Assembly: GCF_008831285.2 (NCBI RefSeq)
Contig: NC_045142.1
Coordinates: 7,666,713-7,730,712, forward strand
DNA: 64,000 bases
Direction of reading: 5' to 3'
Origin: Nymphaea colorata
Lineage: Eukaryota > Streptophyta > Magnoliopsida > Nymphaeales > Nymphaeaceae
Positions within the stretch are counted from its first letter, which is position 1. Each line of letters starts with the position of its first letter. The position numbers and the translations under genes were made by a program. Shown here piece after piece: positions 33,788 to 46,098 of the stretch. The notes under the pieces are model-generated. The model worked only from the letters and a program-made list of their open reading frames with translations. It did no database searches and was not told where the DNA came from.

Positions 33788-35895
33788 TCCAATTCCATTG
33801 TGGCAAGTGTGGACATGTTTTCAACTTAACGTGTGTTTATTTGCCAAAACCGCCTCTGCTTTTGAGGGGAAAATCTTGTGATATTTAAATAATAATGACA
33901 AAAATGTATTTCTCGTGTCACCATGTTTTAATTGCATAAAATATCTTTTTAAAATATTTTTAGTGTATGCTATCATGAAACATTTTTTGTTTATTTCAAA
34001 TGTTCGTCAATATATTTAGAGAAAATCTGTATAGAACTCTTAGTTTCATAATTTGTCAAAATGAATTTTTTTTAATTCCCGACATTTTCAACTTTGTGAG
34101 AAATTGTAGAAAATTTTTCACGAGGGATCCACCTTTTGTTGTCATTTTTCCAGTAAAGGCTGTGTGTAATTTTGTTCCTTAAAGTAAGCTAAATAAATCA
34201 TCTAGGCTGAAAGAAGTGGCACGTATTTATCTTTCACTTTTCTACTAGTGAACAGATAGCGGCTTTTCTAAAAGGGGTAGTTTTGGTATTTTAAAAAATA
34301 CATATATTTTTAAATCATTTTTACGAAAAAAAAATCTTTTTTCTTTTTCGCATCTCCAGGAGTCGAACCTCACTTTCACATTTAAGGGTATTTTCTAAAT
34401 TTCAGAGTTCAAACGACTGGTGAACTAAGCAAATGTCTACCTAAAAAGCTCAAAATTCATGTCCTCCAAAAATAATAAACTTTAAATTGGGCCGCTGTTT
34501 GTCATTTAACCATAAAACTATTGTCCTTACGAGAATACCACCTATGATATGCGTCATATAGCTTTAGGAAAAAACTTAGCCCCTGTATTAAATAATATAT
34601 CCATTAAAACAATCGATAGCTGAAATTTGTAGAAATAATTTTTGCTTAACCAGATAAGTTCTTGTTTCGTTTTTAATTTTTAAGATACTGTTTACATTTT
34701 ACCAAATTTCAAAACATGGTCTTTTAATTGAGGCCTGTTTCTATCTTAGCTGGCTAACCTATAACCTTTTACTCTCATTTTTTTCTTTGGAGACATCCGA
34801 TGAAATTGGAAACCTAATTATGTATGACAGCAAGTTTCATTTATACCCAGCTTTCAATCGTATCTTTATATCTATTTTACATATATATTTATAACAATGC
34901 ATTTTTGTCAATATATTTTAGGAAATGTTTGGCAATAGTAACAAGTTGCTAAATTCATAAAATATAGTGTTGCAACTACCCTTTCATGAATTTACTCTAA
35001 TCTTTGGGGGCAAGATCATATTCTTGCTGTTGCCAAACAAACCTTTAAATTAATACTTTGATGAGCTAAATAATTTCATGAATTTATCTAATCTTTATAT
35101 ATATATATATATATATATAAAGCTGAAATCATCCAATTGTCTGAATGTGTTCGGCCTCCCATGCATGTAGATGCAATTTCATTTGGCTGCATCCAAGCTG
35201 CCAAAGAAATCAAGTGGAAGGGAAAGCTTTCCAAGGATCTTTTAAAAGAATAGGATTCTTGCCAAAGTTGGAATTGTTGCGTATCCAAAATTACTAAAGT
35301 GCCGTCCTTATCAAACTCAAATATATGTGACCATTTTCAAAGGGAAAAGGTTGGAGAACTACATTGTCCGACCATAGTCCAAGTGTCTTCTTTCTAAAGC
35401 TTCTCCAACTCAGTGGCGTAGTCACATTGTGACTGGTGTGGGCAGTTACCTACACCAGTCTCTTAAAAGTTTTATATATATATAGTGACCCATCAGAATT
35501 GAGTATTTTTAAACAAATGTTTTTTGGCTCCATTACTGGTCTGACTCCAACTGCCACCCCTGATCTAGCTCTTGCCATATCTCCTTCACTTTTATGCGAA
35601 TAATATTGAGGAGCAGGTGCAAATTAGGGATGTGAAATACCAAGTTGATGGCAGCCCAGCCCTACCTTTATTCTAGTTTTGGTCTAGGAAGGTATAAACT
35701 TTTACATTTAGATGTGATGTCCTGAATGAGCAGAAGTAGAACTTCATCTTTATCTCGGATGTCGAAGCTTACACAATATTTCAGACCATCCCTTTTTTTA
35801 TCCATAATACAAAGGGTGAATGCCCGTGCCACTCAACCCGTGAGGGGATGCCTCTAGTCACTAGCTCGAATTATTCGGGGCTCACCACTTGAGGC

Positions 35896-36045
35896 CAGGG
35901 GTGGAGGGAGCTCGGGTGAGCGCAGAAAAAAAAAATTATATTGAAAAAATCAAAATTTTTTAGTTTGGCTCGATCTGTCGATCCACTTGGCCAAACCCGC
36001 AGACCGTTTGGCCCGCCTCTTAAAAAAATTTTGGCTCTGCCCCTG
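35896..36045. mobile_element. Small MITE with CAGGGG termini in intron 2 of copy D
   Basis: The left end is CAGGGGTGGAGGGAGC and the right end TTTGGCTCTGCCCCTG, imperfect inverted repeats. The flanking 8-mers CTTGAGGC and CTTGAGCA agree at 6 of 8 positions, as for an old hAT insertion. Single GCTCTGCCCCTG ends also occur near 26325 and 27355, suggesting decayed relatives. Confidence 0.5.
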
Positions 36046-37335
36046 CTTGAGCATTCGAACATGATGTCCTCATTGTAACTTGTTAAGCTCCGATTAGTGT
36101 ATATGATATTCTGCATATTGGCTCCATTGGTTGGTGGACACTCACCATTTATTTATATGTAAGTATGAAAAAATTTGGGTTATACTCAACTCGACTCAAA
36201 TGAATGTTGAACTATAATAAGAAAATAATTGAAGTAGTAAAAATTGCACGAGTTAATCGAACTAAGCGAGTTAAAAAATGAGACATGCATAACATAAACG
36301 AGTTAAACAAGTCAAATTCGAGCTCGACCTTATATCGTCGAGTCGAGCACGAGCTTGTTCTATCAAATTGGACTCAAGTTTAAGTTTTTGTGCTGAGTCG
36401 AGCTCGAGCTGGCCCAAGTCGAGGTAAAGGATTTTTTTTTTTTTTTTACTTTTGCTTTTATAAGTATAAAAAGGGGTGTTCTATTTAATGAACCGAGCAT
36501 TTTAATCCTTTACAGCATTTTAATCATTTACAGTCCATGACACATAATCACTAATAAGATAGAGAATGCCCCTGGTTAGTAAAAAGGGGATTGCTCGTTA
36601 CGCGACCCAAAAAAATATTGAAAAAAGTTAAAAATCCAAAAACATGTTTTCTAAAACAAAATTCAAATTGCCCTAACTTCTCCCTTTTCTGTCACTCTGT
36701 GCATATTAAAAAAGAAATTTTCAAAAATATTAGTAAAATATTAAATTTTATGAAAATTCAGGGGCCCCGCTTTAGAGTATTATTACTAACCTGTTAGCTC
36801 CTCTTTCATATTGGTAAAGAAATTACAGGAAGGGTAGGAACGAACCAGGAAAGAAATGACGGAGGCTGCCAAAATAACGGAGAAGCAACTGGCGAAGGAG
36901 TCGGAGATGATGCCGCCGACGAGCGGCGCAATGGCTTCACATCCATTGACTATGTTGAAGATCTGCACCGCTGCGATCCGGCTGACGTTGAATTGCTGAA
37001 CCAGGTAGACTATGAGGTTGGCGACTGAGCCATACGCAGCCAGGCACAACAGCCCAGAGCTTCCTGTTTTAATGGCGGCATGCACCGTTAGTATGAGCAA
37101 AACAGCAACTATCAGACAATGAAGATGAACTGAGCTCACCTATGATGAAGGGGAAGGTGACCCACCCGCCCTTTCTCCGTTTAGATCGCATCGACGAATC
37201 ACTGCTGCCGGGAAGTTCGCCGGAGAGCATGTTAGGGCTGCCGGAGAGCATGTTAGGAGATAACGTCGCTATTTTGAAGACACAAGCTGGAATATGGCCC
37301 TTGATTGCTGCGGGAGTGCAGTTTATAAGGTCCAC

Positions 37336-39480
37336 TAAGAAGGTAGTATTTCCTTTTTAATTATAAATGCATAGTTAATATTTCAAGCTCCCAACACGAG
37401 ACTCCCATGTTCGGGCGAGTAATATATCAGGCCTGATGTCTACAATAATAAATAGTATTAATTGGCGTCCTCTGATTACCAACTCCTAAAGATTGGTGCT
37501 TTCCGATGGAATCATACACTTGTGCATATCATGGAGTTCTCCTGAAAAAGGACAACTCAATGCTCTTGCTTTATGAAACGCCCAACATTTTACTCACTTC
37601 CATGGACGCACTGTTGCAGAAGAGATGTGGGGAGTTAGAAGAGGATAGAATTGTCCTTCCTCATTAACTTCTTAAAGAAAATTTCATGTATGAATTGAGA
37701 TAGCATCTCTCTCATCTTTTTCCCACATACATCATCTTGGCATCATTGCCATGGCTGCCATTGTTGTTGGTACCTTTTCTTTTTTCCTTCTTTCAGAGGT
37801 ATCTTGCAGATCTATGGATTCCTGCATCTTTGAATCTCTTACTGCGTGCAGGAACCTTAGAAGCCTACAAAAGTTTGGCTGTTTTAGGAACCAGCAGTCA
37901 AAGCTGCATGACCAGATCCTACAGAAAATTAAGTTTTGAAAAGGAAAATAAAAGAAGAAATGACTGCTTTTTAGTTACATCCTGATTGGAGTTGTTCTGT
38001 TGCATATCAAGAAGAAATTACCTAAATTGGCTGGCGCTTCTAGATCTGAGCTGGTCCTTTGAATGGTTCTGGGCCAGAACACTAAATCAGACATTGACAA
38101 TAAAGATGAGCTCATTGAAGAAGTTAAGAAATTGAAGAAAAGGAAAACTGTACGTAAGAGTATTAATAAATCCGCCATGAATTTCAGTTATTGAACCATT
38201 GAATGGCCATGAATTTCAGTTATTGAACCATTGAATGGCTATTATTTCTACACTATAGTCGTAACAATGATAACAATAGCATAATAAAACCACGACCTGC
38301 TTCTTTTATTATTACTACCACTATCCTGGCCTTCTGCTCCACTACAATAACTGCTGCTCCTGCTAGCACCAGTTATTCACAACACACACAAGCAACTAGT
38401 CCTATAATCAATATGTTCAGAGCAAATCGGGGCATGATTTGCAAAAGCTATTGATGAACAAGCACCAGATATTAGAAACAGGTCTGTCTCATACCTTCGA
38501 TTTCTAGACATGGGTATGGGGATCAAGTCTGGTTCTTACTAGACAGAATATTTTCATTCTCCCACCAGAAGTTTGCCCTGCAAAACCATATCAAAATGAC
38601 AAGTGATTGCTAGGGGTTTTCATCTTCATTTTTTGGTCGCAGTTATGAAGTGCATCAAAGTTTCAAACAGACTGCATGCTTACTTGAATCAATACTTTTC
38701 CATAATTCAAAAGTGATTGGTTTCAGAATTTTACAATATCGAAGAGGTAACTTAGCTAAGGTTGGCTTCCAACCTTAAAGTGGTAGTTCTGTTAACAGAA
38801 GAAATCTTGCTAAGAAGTCATGAAATGCTTGATTTGAGGAATGTTAGTACAGTTAAGGTCAATATCTACAAATATTTCTAATCTACATTGAACATTTTGC
38901 CACTTTTGGCTGTACCAAGTTCGTTTCCACCAGCTCACTACTGAATTTTTAGTCTGCCCCACAAGGCACAGGGCTATCCATGTATGACCAGAAAGCAACC
39001 AGTTAACCACTGAGGTACCTTACACCTAAATTATGTTATGTCAAAAAAAAAAATTCCAAATCAGAATTGCGAAGTTTTAAGCCCATTTAAACCATATATT
39101 TATGTTTAAAATTTAAAGTATTCCTGCCTCTTAACTAGAAATTTCTAGCTCCGCCCTTGCGACTGGTTAGGTGAGTTGGAGACGAGGTATCCAGGCACAT
39201 TTCTTGGAGTTATGTTAGGAAGTCAAAAAATTTCAGGGCGTTAATTGGTAGTTGTTTGGTATAACTACTTTGACATCACCAGAATAGTAAGGCCAAAGGG
39301 TAGGGAGGAGAAATCTTCTGTTCTGCTTGGCTGGGCCTGTGGTTTTCTGCAGGGAATTAGAGTTGGTAAAGGCTACAGTTGATTGAGGAGAGTCACATGC
39401 TCAACATGTCATGGCTAAATCACAGGAAGCAAGTGCTTGGCAGCTATATATATACACCTTTGAATTAAAACATGTGTCTC
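37336..39480. other. Flank upstream of inverted copy D
   Basis: 37380-37440 is the inverted form of DNA found near 26780 and 44460, confirming that the flank is inverted with the gene. A 32-bp tandem duplication is at 38174-38237. Short ORFs at 37737-37985 resemble no family I know and show no conservation with other units. Otherwise nothing is recognised. Confidence 0.5.
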
Positions 39481-39499
39481 CTTTTGTTGGCAAATTGCC

Positions 39500-39685
39500 A
39501 TGGCTACCTTCGGGGTAAGCAGCTTCCCAAGTGAAAAGTCCATCCCTCAAACACCAGAAAATGGAGGGGTGGAAGAACCAGAGACAACAGAGCCACATCC
39601 ATTTTGTACCATACACTCATCCATGTCTACATATATCTTTGCAAAATCAACCCCTAAATCTGCTAAACCTGATTTTGTTTTCTAA
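39500..39685 (+). CDS. Small ORF of unknown function (61 codons)
   Basis: The ORF opens in a strong plant start context (GCCATGGCT) about 55 bp after a TATATATATAC run at 39443. The predicted peptide (MATFGVSSFPSEKS...) is polar and Pro/Thr-rich, without signal or membrane segment. GTAAGC occurs 15 bases into the ORF and could instead be a splice donor. No paralogous copy in the window and no family match from memory. It may be chance. Confidence 0.15.
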   Translation: MATFGVSSFPSEKSIPQTPENGGVEEPETTEPHPFCTIHSSMSTYIFAKSTPKSAKPDFVF

Positions 39686-39689
39686 ACTA

Positions 39690-41815
39690 TGTTTTAAGAC
39701 CTGGTTTGTCTATTTGGATGACTGTCCAAGCCAAGGCTTAACTTTTTTTTTTTTGGTTTGAGGATGATAAAAACCATATTGGTGAAGCTATTAGAAATAA
39801 AGACTGAAACATTAAAGACTGAAATAACAGTTAACCAAATACAGTCCCTGCTTATAGAAATTCAATGCCGCCTAAGCATATCAAGGATTTACGTTTAGCA
39901 TTCGCTTTTCATATTATTACTGTATATTTTTTTATTTGCATAAGCATTCAATTGTTTAACTTATTTCATGTAACTAAATTGCTTGATTTTCTTGTACTTC
40001 TATTTGTTAAACTTAGATGAGTAGCCACCATAACAAACTACAGTAGGATGAAGATCAAGTACAGTTTTTATTTGACATGATGTTGAAGCAAGCTAAGATT
40101 CCAGGAATGCGAACATCAGGTGGATTAAAAGAAACAGCTATGAAGGTGGTTGAACAAAAAATGATGGAAGCATATGGACCAATGTTTACATTAGAGAAAA
40201 TTCGAAACAAGTAGAAAAGAGCAGATTACTTCAACAATGTGGAATGATTATGTTTCAAGTAAGATATTGATTGTGTAACATTCTCATTATATTATATGTC
40301 ATTGTTTTAATTATGCTTGATTATTTTAATATTTTATGGTGATAACCTAATTACTTATTTGTCTTTTTAATTTTTGAAATGCAGGAAGCAGCTGGTGATG
40401 CATCTTCTCAAGTATTGCATGACTTCGATGGGATTGTTTACTAGAAATCTAGCAAGGATGTTATAGTTGTTTTAGTTATCTAGCAAGTTGTTATAGTTGT
40501 TTTTGTTTTATGGCTTACAACAATTGAATATTTTAAACAATTTGTACGGGACCAAAGTGTTTTAGTTCATTATTGGTGGTGATACTGGCGAATATGTCAA
40601 TGTTGTACTTTGCTTTCATAGTCAATGTAATATTCCTTGCTTCATCTATCGGATACTTTTGTAATTATTCGATACTTGTTAATACTTGTTAACATTGATG
40701 GGGAAAATTGTGAGATGTCCATTTTTGTTTGAAATACTTACAAGAAGAGTTCATTTGAAATACTTTCAGAACTAAGGTGAAGGGCGCACGCTTTTCCAAT
40801 GTGATGTGAATGCTTCACCCTTTGTTCACTGACGTTATGTATTGCTTCCTGATAAAAGGCTTTTAAGTTTTTTGTTATTTCTTATTTATTGCTGATGAAG
40901 TTGTACTTGTAAATAAAATATTGTCTGGAAATAAATACATGAGATATTGAAATTGAAGGTTTCTTTCAGTACAAACGTCAGACAAAATTAAACATAGGAC
41001 AGAACGGATAAATCAGACAAGACAAAAACAAACGTCAGACAAGACAGACAGAACAGACACATACGAAACAAACGCTGGACTAGAAGAACATAGTGTTCTG
41101 TTCCTAAAATCATCAAACGGTGGACAAGGAACACCATTGTCCATGAGGACAGGGCAGTGGTTTTAAGGACAGGACGTCCTGTCCGTCCTGTCCAAGTGGA
41201 CAGCAATCAAACGACCTCTAAGGTATCAGACTTGCTTTCAATGTCTTAGATAACACATTTTCTATGCTTCAACTTACATATTGGTGCCTTCAATCCCCTA
41301 TACTCAAGGCGTATGCTTGCTTTTACTTACCCATAAGATTGACACTCACAAAAATTCAACAAAGCATTTCACTTTGCACTAGAAGCATATTAGCCCAACC
41401 AGCTCTATCAAACCATTGATACCCCATGAAAACATACCCGCACTATAAGCAAGTAGCTATTCCTCTCTCTCTCTCTCTTTATGTATATATATATATATAT
41501 ATTGGTTGCCAATAGTTAAAAATAAAAAATTTATTTATGAAAGACAGTTGTCAATGAGATCATTAGTATAGTGGACAACTGCCCAATGCAATTTATAATG
41601 CTTTTAGCCACCCAATCCCACAAATCCTTGAACAGGAGATGGCCCAAACAACTAAAAGGTGTCGGTCACCTGCCCATGGACTTATATATATATATATACA
41701 TATATATATACATATATATATGTGTGTGTGTGTATGTGATCCTGTCTTACCCATCTCTTCCTATAGGCGCATGCCATGGGTGGAAGGAGGGCCCTCTTCT
41801 TAGCAGGCTTAGGCA
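39690..41815. other. Interval around the SANT relic
   Basis: Apart from the SANT-like relic, no genes are seen. A block at 40980-41215 repeats GACAGGAC/CAGACAAGACA words. From about 41216 the DNA matches the unit A/C flank (near 13180 and 45545), and 41500-41640 is the paralogous empty site for the LINE. (TA)n tracts lie at 41484-41500 and 41681-41735. Confidence 0.5.
40017..40444 (+). pseudogene. Myb/SANT-like DNA-binding domain ORF, broken
   Basis: From the ATG at 40017 the frame reads MSSHHNKLQ-stop-DEDQVQFLFDMMLKQAK... YGPMFTLEKIRNK-stop-KRADYFNNVE. This follows the plant Myb/SANT-like pattern (W...FL.ML..QAK.G...; .R..GP.FT.E.IRNKW...K.DY). Both expected Trp codons are TAG. A possible second exon (40384-40444, after an AG) ends FDGIVY-stop. 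Such domains occur in host genes and as the accessory protein of PIF/Harbinger transposons. Repetitive GGACAGGACG text near 41140-41215 may be a transposon end, but no clear inverted partner was found. Confidence 0.55.
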
Positions 41816-43079
41816 AACTACAAAAAAAAAATGTATTTATGACGTGTGAAAAACATATCTCAGAAAAATTTCTTTTGTACGAAGGTTTATGTCTCAGTAG
41901 AGAGGAAGCATTACTGACGGATGGTGATTCCTCGACAGCAAAATTTCTTGTCTTTCGGGAAGTTCACGAGAGGAAGATCTATAGCGGTGATAATAATCAC
42001 CGGTATAATTTACAGACCGTTACTAAAAGTGCTGACTATACTGACGCCGTCGATCTGCGTCATTAAAGATTTCATTTTACTTTGATTTCCAGTGACGTTT
42101 TCGTAGGAAAGGTATGACCTTCGGTGACGCTTTTCCATATCCTCAAAAAAAGTTTCAATTTTTTTATTTCCTAAGCTTTTTTAAATCATAAAAATATAGT
42201 CATTAGTGGCCCTGCGATAAGTCCCATCAGTAACAGTTAAATATTTACATTTCCCTCAATCTTTAAATTTTAAGTGACGTGAGAACAGTGCAGCCACTAA
42301 ATCTATAGCCCGGTTTCAAAGACAGGCATGCCCTCCTCTTTTTCGCACTTTCTCTTCGTTCTTTTTTAAATCTTATCCGCCTAAGACATATTCCTCTATC
42401 TCTCTCTCCTTCATTTTCTATCTCAACCCCCTCATTTTAGTCTTTTTCTCTCCCTCTCTCCCTTCTTTTTTTTTTTCTCTCTCTCCATGTATTTTATATG
42501 CGTATTTTTTTGTTTATTTTTATTTCTATTGTATTGCAAAAAAGCGGATGCCAATTGCTACTTCAACTATGGAACATCAATTTTGTCATGAGTTCTTTCT
42601 ATTTTTTAATTCTTTTTCTTATTTCTCATTGTTATTAATTTTATTTAGTATTTGTATCTTCTTTTCATTTTTTTGCTTCTTTTTGCCAATGCTACTAGTA
42701 GCTGAAGATCTGAATAACCGTTACGAGGTTCTTTTGTTTAAAAGTCTGTGGCAGCAAAATATTGACGAGTATAGGTCTATGATTTTTAAAGACACTCTTT
42801 TTCACGTCAATGAAATTTTTTTTCTGACAAAAGCATTCCGTTACTAAAACTTTTAGTGATAAGTTCATTCTCAATAAAAGGTTAATTTTCATGAACTCAT
42901 TGTAGAAAACATCAGTAAAAGGCTAATTTTTACTGACATATTGTCGAAACATCAATGAAAGTATCATGGACACTATTTTTACCAACGTTCACGATAAAAT
43001 GTCAGTGAACCAATAGTGACTTTTTTGCTTATTTTTATTGACATTTTTCTCCTTTAAAGACCTTTTTTTTTTTGTAGCG
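41816..43079. mobile_element. CACTA-like non-autonomous DNA transposon
   Basis: The left end is (a)ACTACAAAAAAAAAATG and the right end, reverse-complemented, is CGCTACAAAAAAAAAAAGG, both one base from the CACTA terminus. Subterminal regions repeat TCAGTGA/TCAGTAAAAGG words. No transposase is seen. A shortened relative lies at 10180-11040. Termini are decayed, so a 3-bp target duplication cannot be confirmed. Confidence 0.45.
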
Positions 43080-43190
43080 GTCCTATATTGGGCAAATAGA
43101 AAAGGGTGAAATCCATATTTAGGCATGTCACATGGAATACTCTCACCACCGTAAGTAAAATATTTAACACTCATTAGGAACCATAGGAAA

Positions 43191-43270
43191 AAGGTAAATC
43201 CTAGAATGTCATGTCTCAAGAATCCACCAAAAGGTAAATCCTAGAATGTCATGTCTCAAGAATCCACCAA
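43191..43270. repeat. 40-bp perfect tandem duplication
   Basis: Two adjacent identical 40-bp copies (43191-43230, 43231-43270) beginning AAGGTAAATCCTAGAATGTC. Being identical, the duplication is recent or an assembly artefact. Confidence 0.9.
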
Positions 43271-43389
43271 GAAAAAAAGATATAATTTCGTTGAACAAAT
43301 TCCACAAGGATGGGTCTTACAATAGGTTTGAACACTTTAAACTATTTTTCTTCTTTTTTTTTTTGGTATAGCAAATACTACCAAACCTT

Positions 43390-43624
43390 CGGGTGAGTGA
43401 GAGGTTAATCCTATCGCCCGAAAAAGACCCGAAGGCCCCCCATTCCCCCTGCCTCCAGGGTCCTAGGCTGCGTCAGTGTCAGCGAATAGCAACGGTGCAC
43501 CCTTCAGCTTGGATGCTGCGCCCTACCACCATAAGACGTAGGAGCATAGCGCTCACGGGAATCGAACTAGAGACCTGCCTTAATACAGGCCCCTAGCTCG
43601 ACCAGCTACGCTATGCCCCTTGAG
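43390..43624 (-). mobile_element. Full-length tRNA-derived SINE
   Basis: On the minus strand the element starts CTCAAGGGGCATAGCG. It carries an RNA polymerase III A box (TAGCGTAGCTGG, 43613-43602) and B box (AGTTCGATTCC, 43568-43558) at tRNA-like spacing, then a tRNA-unrelated body ending ACTCACCCG. It is flanked by a perfect 19-bp direct repeat (43371-43389 and 43625-43643; GCAAATACTACCAAACCTT). The tRNA-like head is not a functional tRNA: there is no complete cloverleaf or acceptor stem. Confidence 0.85.
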
Positions 43625-43643
43625 GCAAATACTACCAAACCTT

Positions 43644-43899
43644 ATAAACACAAAACTATCGGTCTTTTGGCAAATAAAATTGTATGTAATGAATATTCCA
43701 AATGGGCCCTATAGGAATGTTCAACAAAAAATGACAAAAAGTTTAGACTTGATCCAAGGTCTTGTAACAAGTTTTCAGGCTCACCTTTTCACCTTTTTTT
43801 GGAATTAGTTTGCTGTTTTATATGAATCGACTGCTAATTCTGTTCAGGTTCTACCATTTTTTGGATAGTTTATTATTATAAAAGGACTTTTGTTTTTTG

Positions 43900-43941
<42 letters not shown>

Positions 43942-46098
43942 CTTATATAAATTCATTTTATGTCACTAAAAGTATAAAAGAATATGCTAAATGACTTGGA
44001 AAACCATGTCCAAATATATATATACTATGGTTAACTTGGAGCTGGTATTGTAAAAAACATTTTATGAACTGAATTGGTAATTTGCTTGCATTGAATTTGC
44101 AAATAAAATTAATCAATCATTTAAAATACCAAATGTAAAATATTGAATAATTAAAAATATTAAAATATTGTTTGAAATTCTTAAAAGTAGACACATGGGA
44201 CACTAGGGCTTTTAGCTTTTTTATAAAGAAATTCTTAAAGAAATGTATATTTTAGACTTTTAGCTTTTTTATAACCCCTTTTTTGTCCTTCCAAAAAGAT
44301 ATCTTTTTTTTTTTTACTTAATTCAGGGTATTTTGGTCATTGCTTAACCTTCTACACAAGTTTATCTACACAGGGGCAACCAGTTTCTAAACGTTAGGCT
44401 CTTCTAAGCCTCATTAAAAGGACTTGATGTGTTAAGGCACCCATAGCATTTTCAGGCACAAATATTACTCGAACATGGAAAACTCATGTTGGGTGCATGA
44501 AATAAAAATGCATTTGTAACTGAAAAAGAAATATTACTTGTCATGATCAGTCCACTTTTACAATACTGGCCTCGAGCTCCTACTGCAGTGCCCCTCCCTT
44601 TAGCAGCTTTGGTTCTTTCTCTAAAACAGGTAGGAATCAAGACAACAAATCACGTAACAGTTTTTTTTTTTTTATAAGTATCTTTAGATTTATTGGACTA
44701 AACTTTTTCGAAACAAGGTGTTATAATATCATCGTGTAAAGAGGAAAACAAAGGAAAAAAAAAACTTTTTTTGAAAAGGCTGAATTACCATTTTCCCGAA
44801 ATACCCATGTAAGGGTGGATGTTGGGGCCCAACCAACCTCTTTACTAATGCCACAGCATTTAAGTGAAAGAATATGTTACAATCTACTGCTTACAACAGA
44901 GCCACATATCTCTCTCCTCTCCTAGATGTTGGGGCCCAACCAACCTCTTCACTGATATGTTACAAGTTGCTTAGTGAGAAAAGGAGATCTAAAATAATTA
45001 AGTCAGGCATAGTTTTCTATTCATTTTTTTGTTCTTAAATCTGAGTATATGAATATCTAAACACGAATGTGATAAAAGGACACATCCAATCTATTGACAT
45101 CCCTATGTGTAGCACTAACTCCAACCCAGGCCATAATGCATCCCTGAATCTACAAGGTAAAGGGGCTGGCTTCCGCTATAATTTGAATTGCAAGAAATGT
45201 GAGACAAGGCTTGATCTTCTATTTATACATTTAGGAAATAATCTCACTATATTTAGCTCGTACACGCTTTGAATTAGTAGCAAAGGAATGCTATTCTTCA
45301 ACCATTAGTTTATATCGTTTTAGAAAACAAAAAATGGATATAATCAGGTTTTAAGGGCGAGATCCATGCATATGTGCATAGCCGGTTAGCCAATTAAGGT
45401 CAGGACGTCACAAGATTAACCAAGCTTTGCGCCACTTTCTATCCTTGTGCAGAGTTCACTGTAGGTTATGTTGCCTCTTATATGTACTAAGTACAAAATA
45501 GGTAGGGTTTAAATTGAGAAAGTTGATGACCCCACTTTTCCGTCTATCCCTAAGGTGCCAGACTTGATTTTGATGACTTAGGTAACAGTAATATTATATT
45601 TCAACTTGCATATTGGTACTCTCAGTCTTCCATATTGATGCCCCGGGTCCTTTATTGAACCGTTGGGATTGCTCAAATAAACAAAAATACCCTTTTATAA
45701 AACAAGTTATTAACCCATGACACTTGAATGGGCCACCTACAATGGTTAACAAATGTGAAAAAAAAAGATAAAGAAACCCTAGATGCAGTGCTGGAGAGCT
45801 CGTTGCTTCCTAATTCATTTAGAAAGAGAAGTTTACTTGATTCTCGGCCTATTTAAAACTGGTTTCGGTAGAAGCAGCCTGAATAGTGACAACTTCTTCA
45901 TACTTTTTACAAACATTTCACAATTTTTTATTATTAATTATTTCTTAAAGAAATGAATTTTGGAATATATTTGACCGATAAAAGCAACCTAACGGTCCAA
46001 GCTCGAACAGTTTGTGCATATCCTGAGGCCCGGTGGACCTTATAATTAGTTGCACTCCGGCAGCAACCAAGCACCATCTTCCAGCCTGTGTCTTGAAA
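43644..46098. other. Flank leading to copy C promoter
   Basis: This matches 11050-13760 almost throughout, with indels, so it is unit-level duplication. A (TA)n run is at 43906-43935. A duplicated GATGTTGGGGCCCAACCAACCTC block occurs at about 44818 and 44925. The possible TATA block is listed separately. No gene is seen. Confidence 0.6.
45849..45857 (+). promoter_or_regulatory. Possible TATA element upstream of copy C
   Basis: CTATTTAAA, about 245 bp before the copy C ATG, in the block conserved with copy B (13482-13490). Indirect evidence only. Confidence 0.3.

Larger units (their letters stand above)
32748..37335 (-). pseudogene. NRT1/PTR (NPF) transporter copy D, inverted and truncated
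   Basis: Exons on the minus strand: 37335(?)-37140, 37063-36846 and 33274-32748. Splice sites match copies B and C, including the GC donor of intron 3 (TTCAG|GCAAG). The ancestral ATG is ATA; an in-frame upstream ATG at 37335 or internal Met codons (PNMLSG) are the only possible starts. Exon 3 is 12 bp shorter than in B and C: codons TSL and one I are missing, in frame. No stop or shift is found in the three exons. Exon 4, encoding the C-terminal half, is absent; homology ends just inside intron 3 against the LTR. A functional transporter is not possible. Intron 2 (33275-36845) has its own insertions. Confidence 0.85.

Noticed and set aside
39230-41219. A complete Harbinger or hAT element spanning the SANT relic
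   Set aside because: Candidate ends (AGGGCGTTAATTGG and the GGACAGGACG block) do not form convincing inverted repeats and no target duplication was found.
43558-43613. Possible tRNA gene on the minus strand (A and B boxes)
   Set aside because: No acceptor stem or complete cloverleaf; it is the head of a SINE with a 19-bp target duplication.
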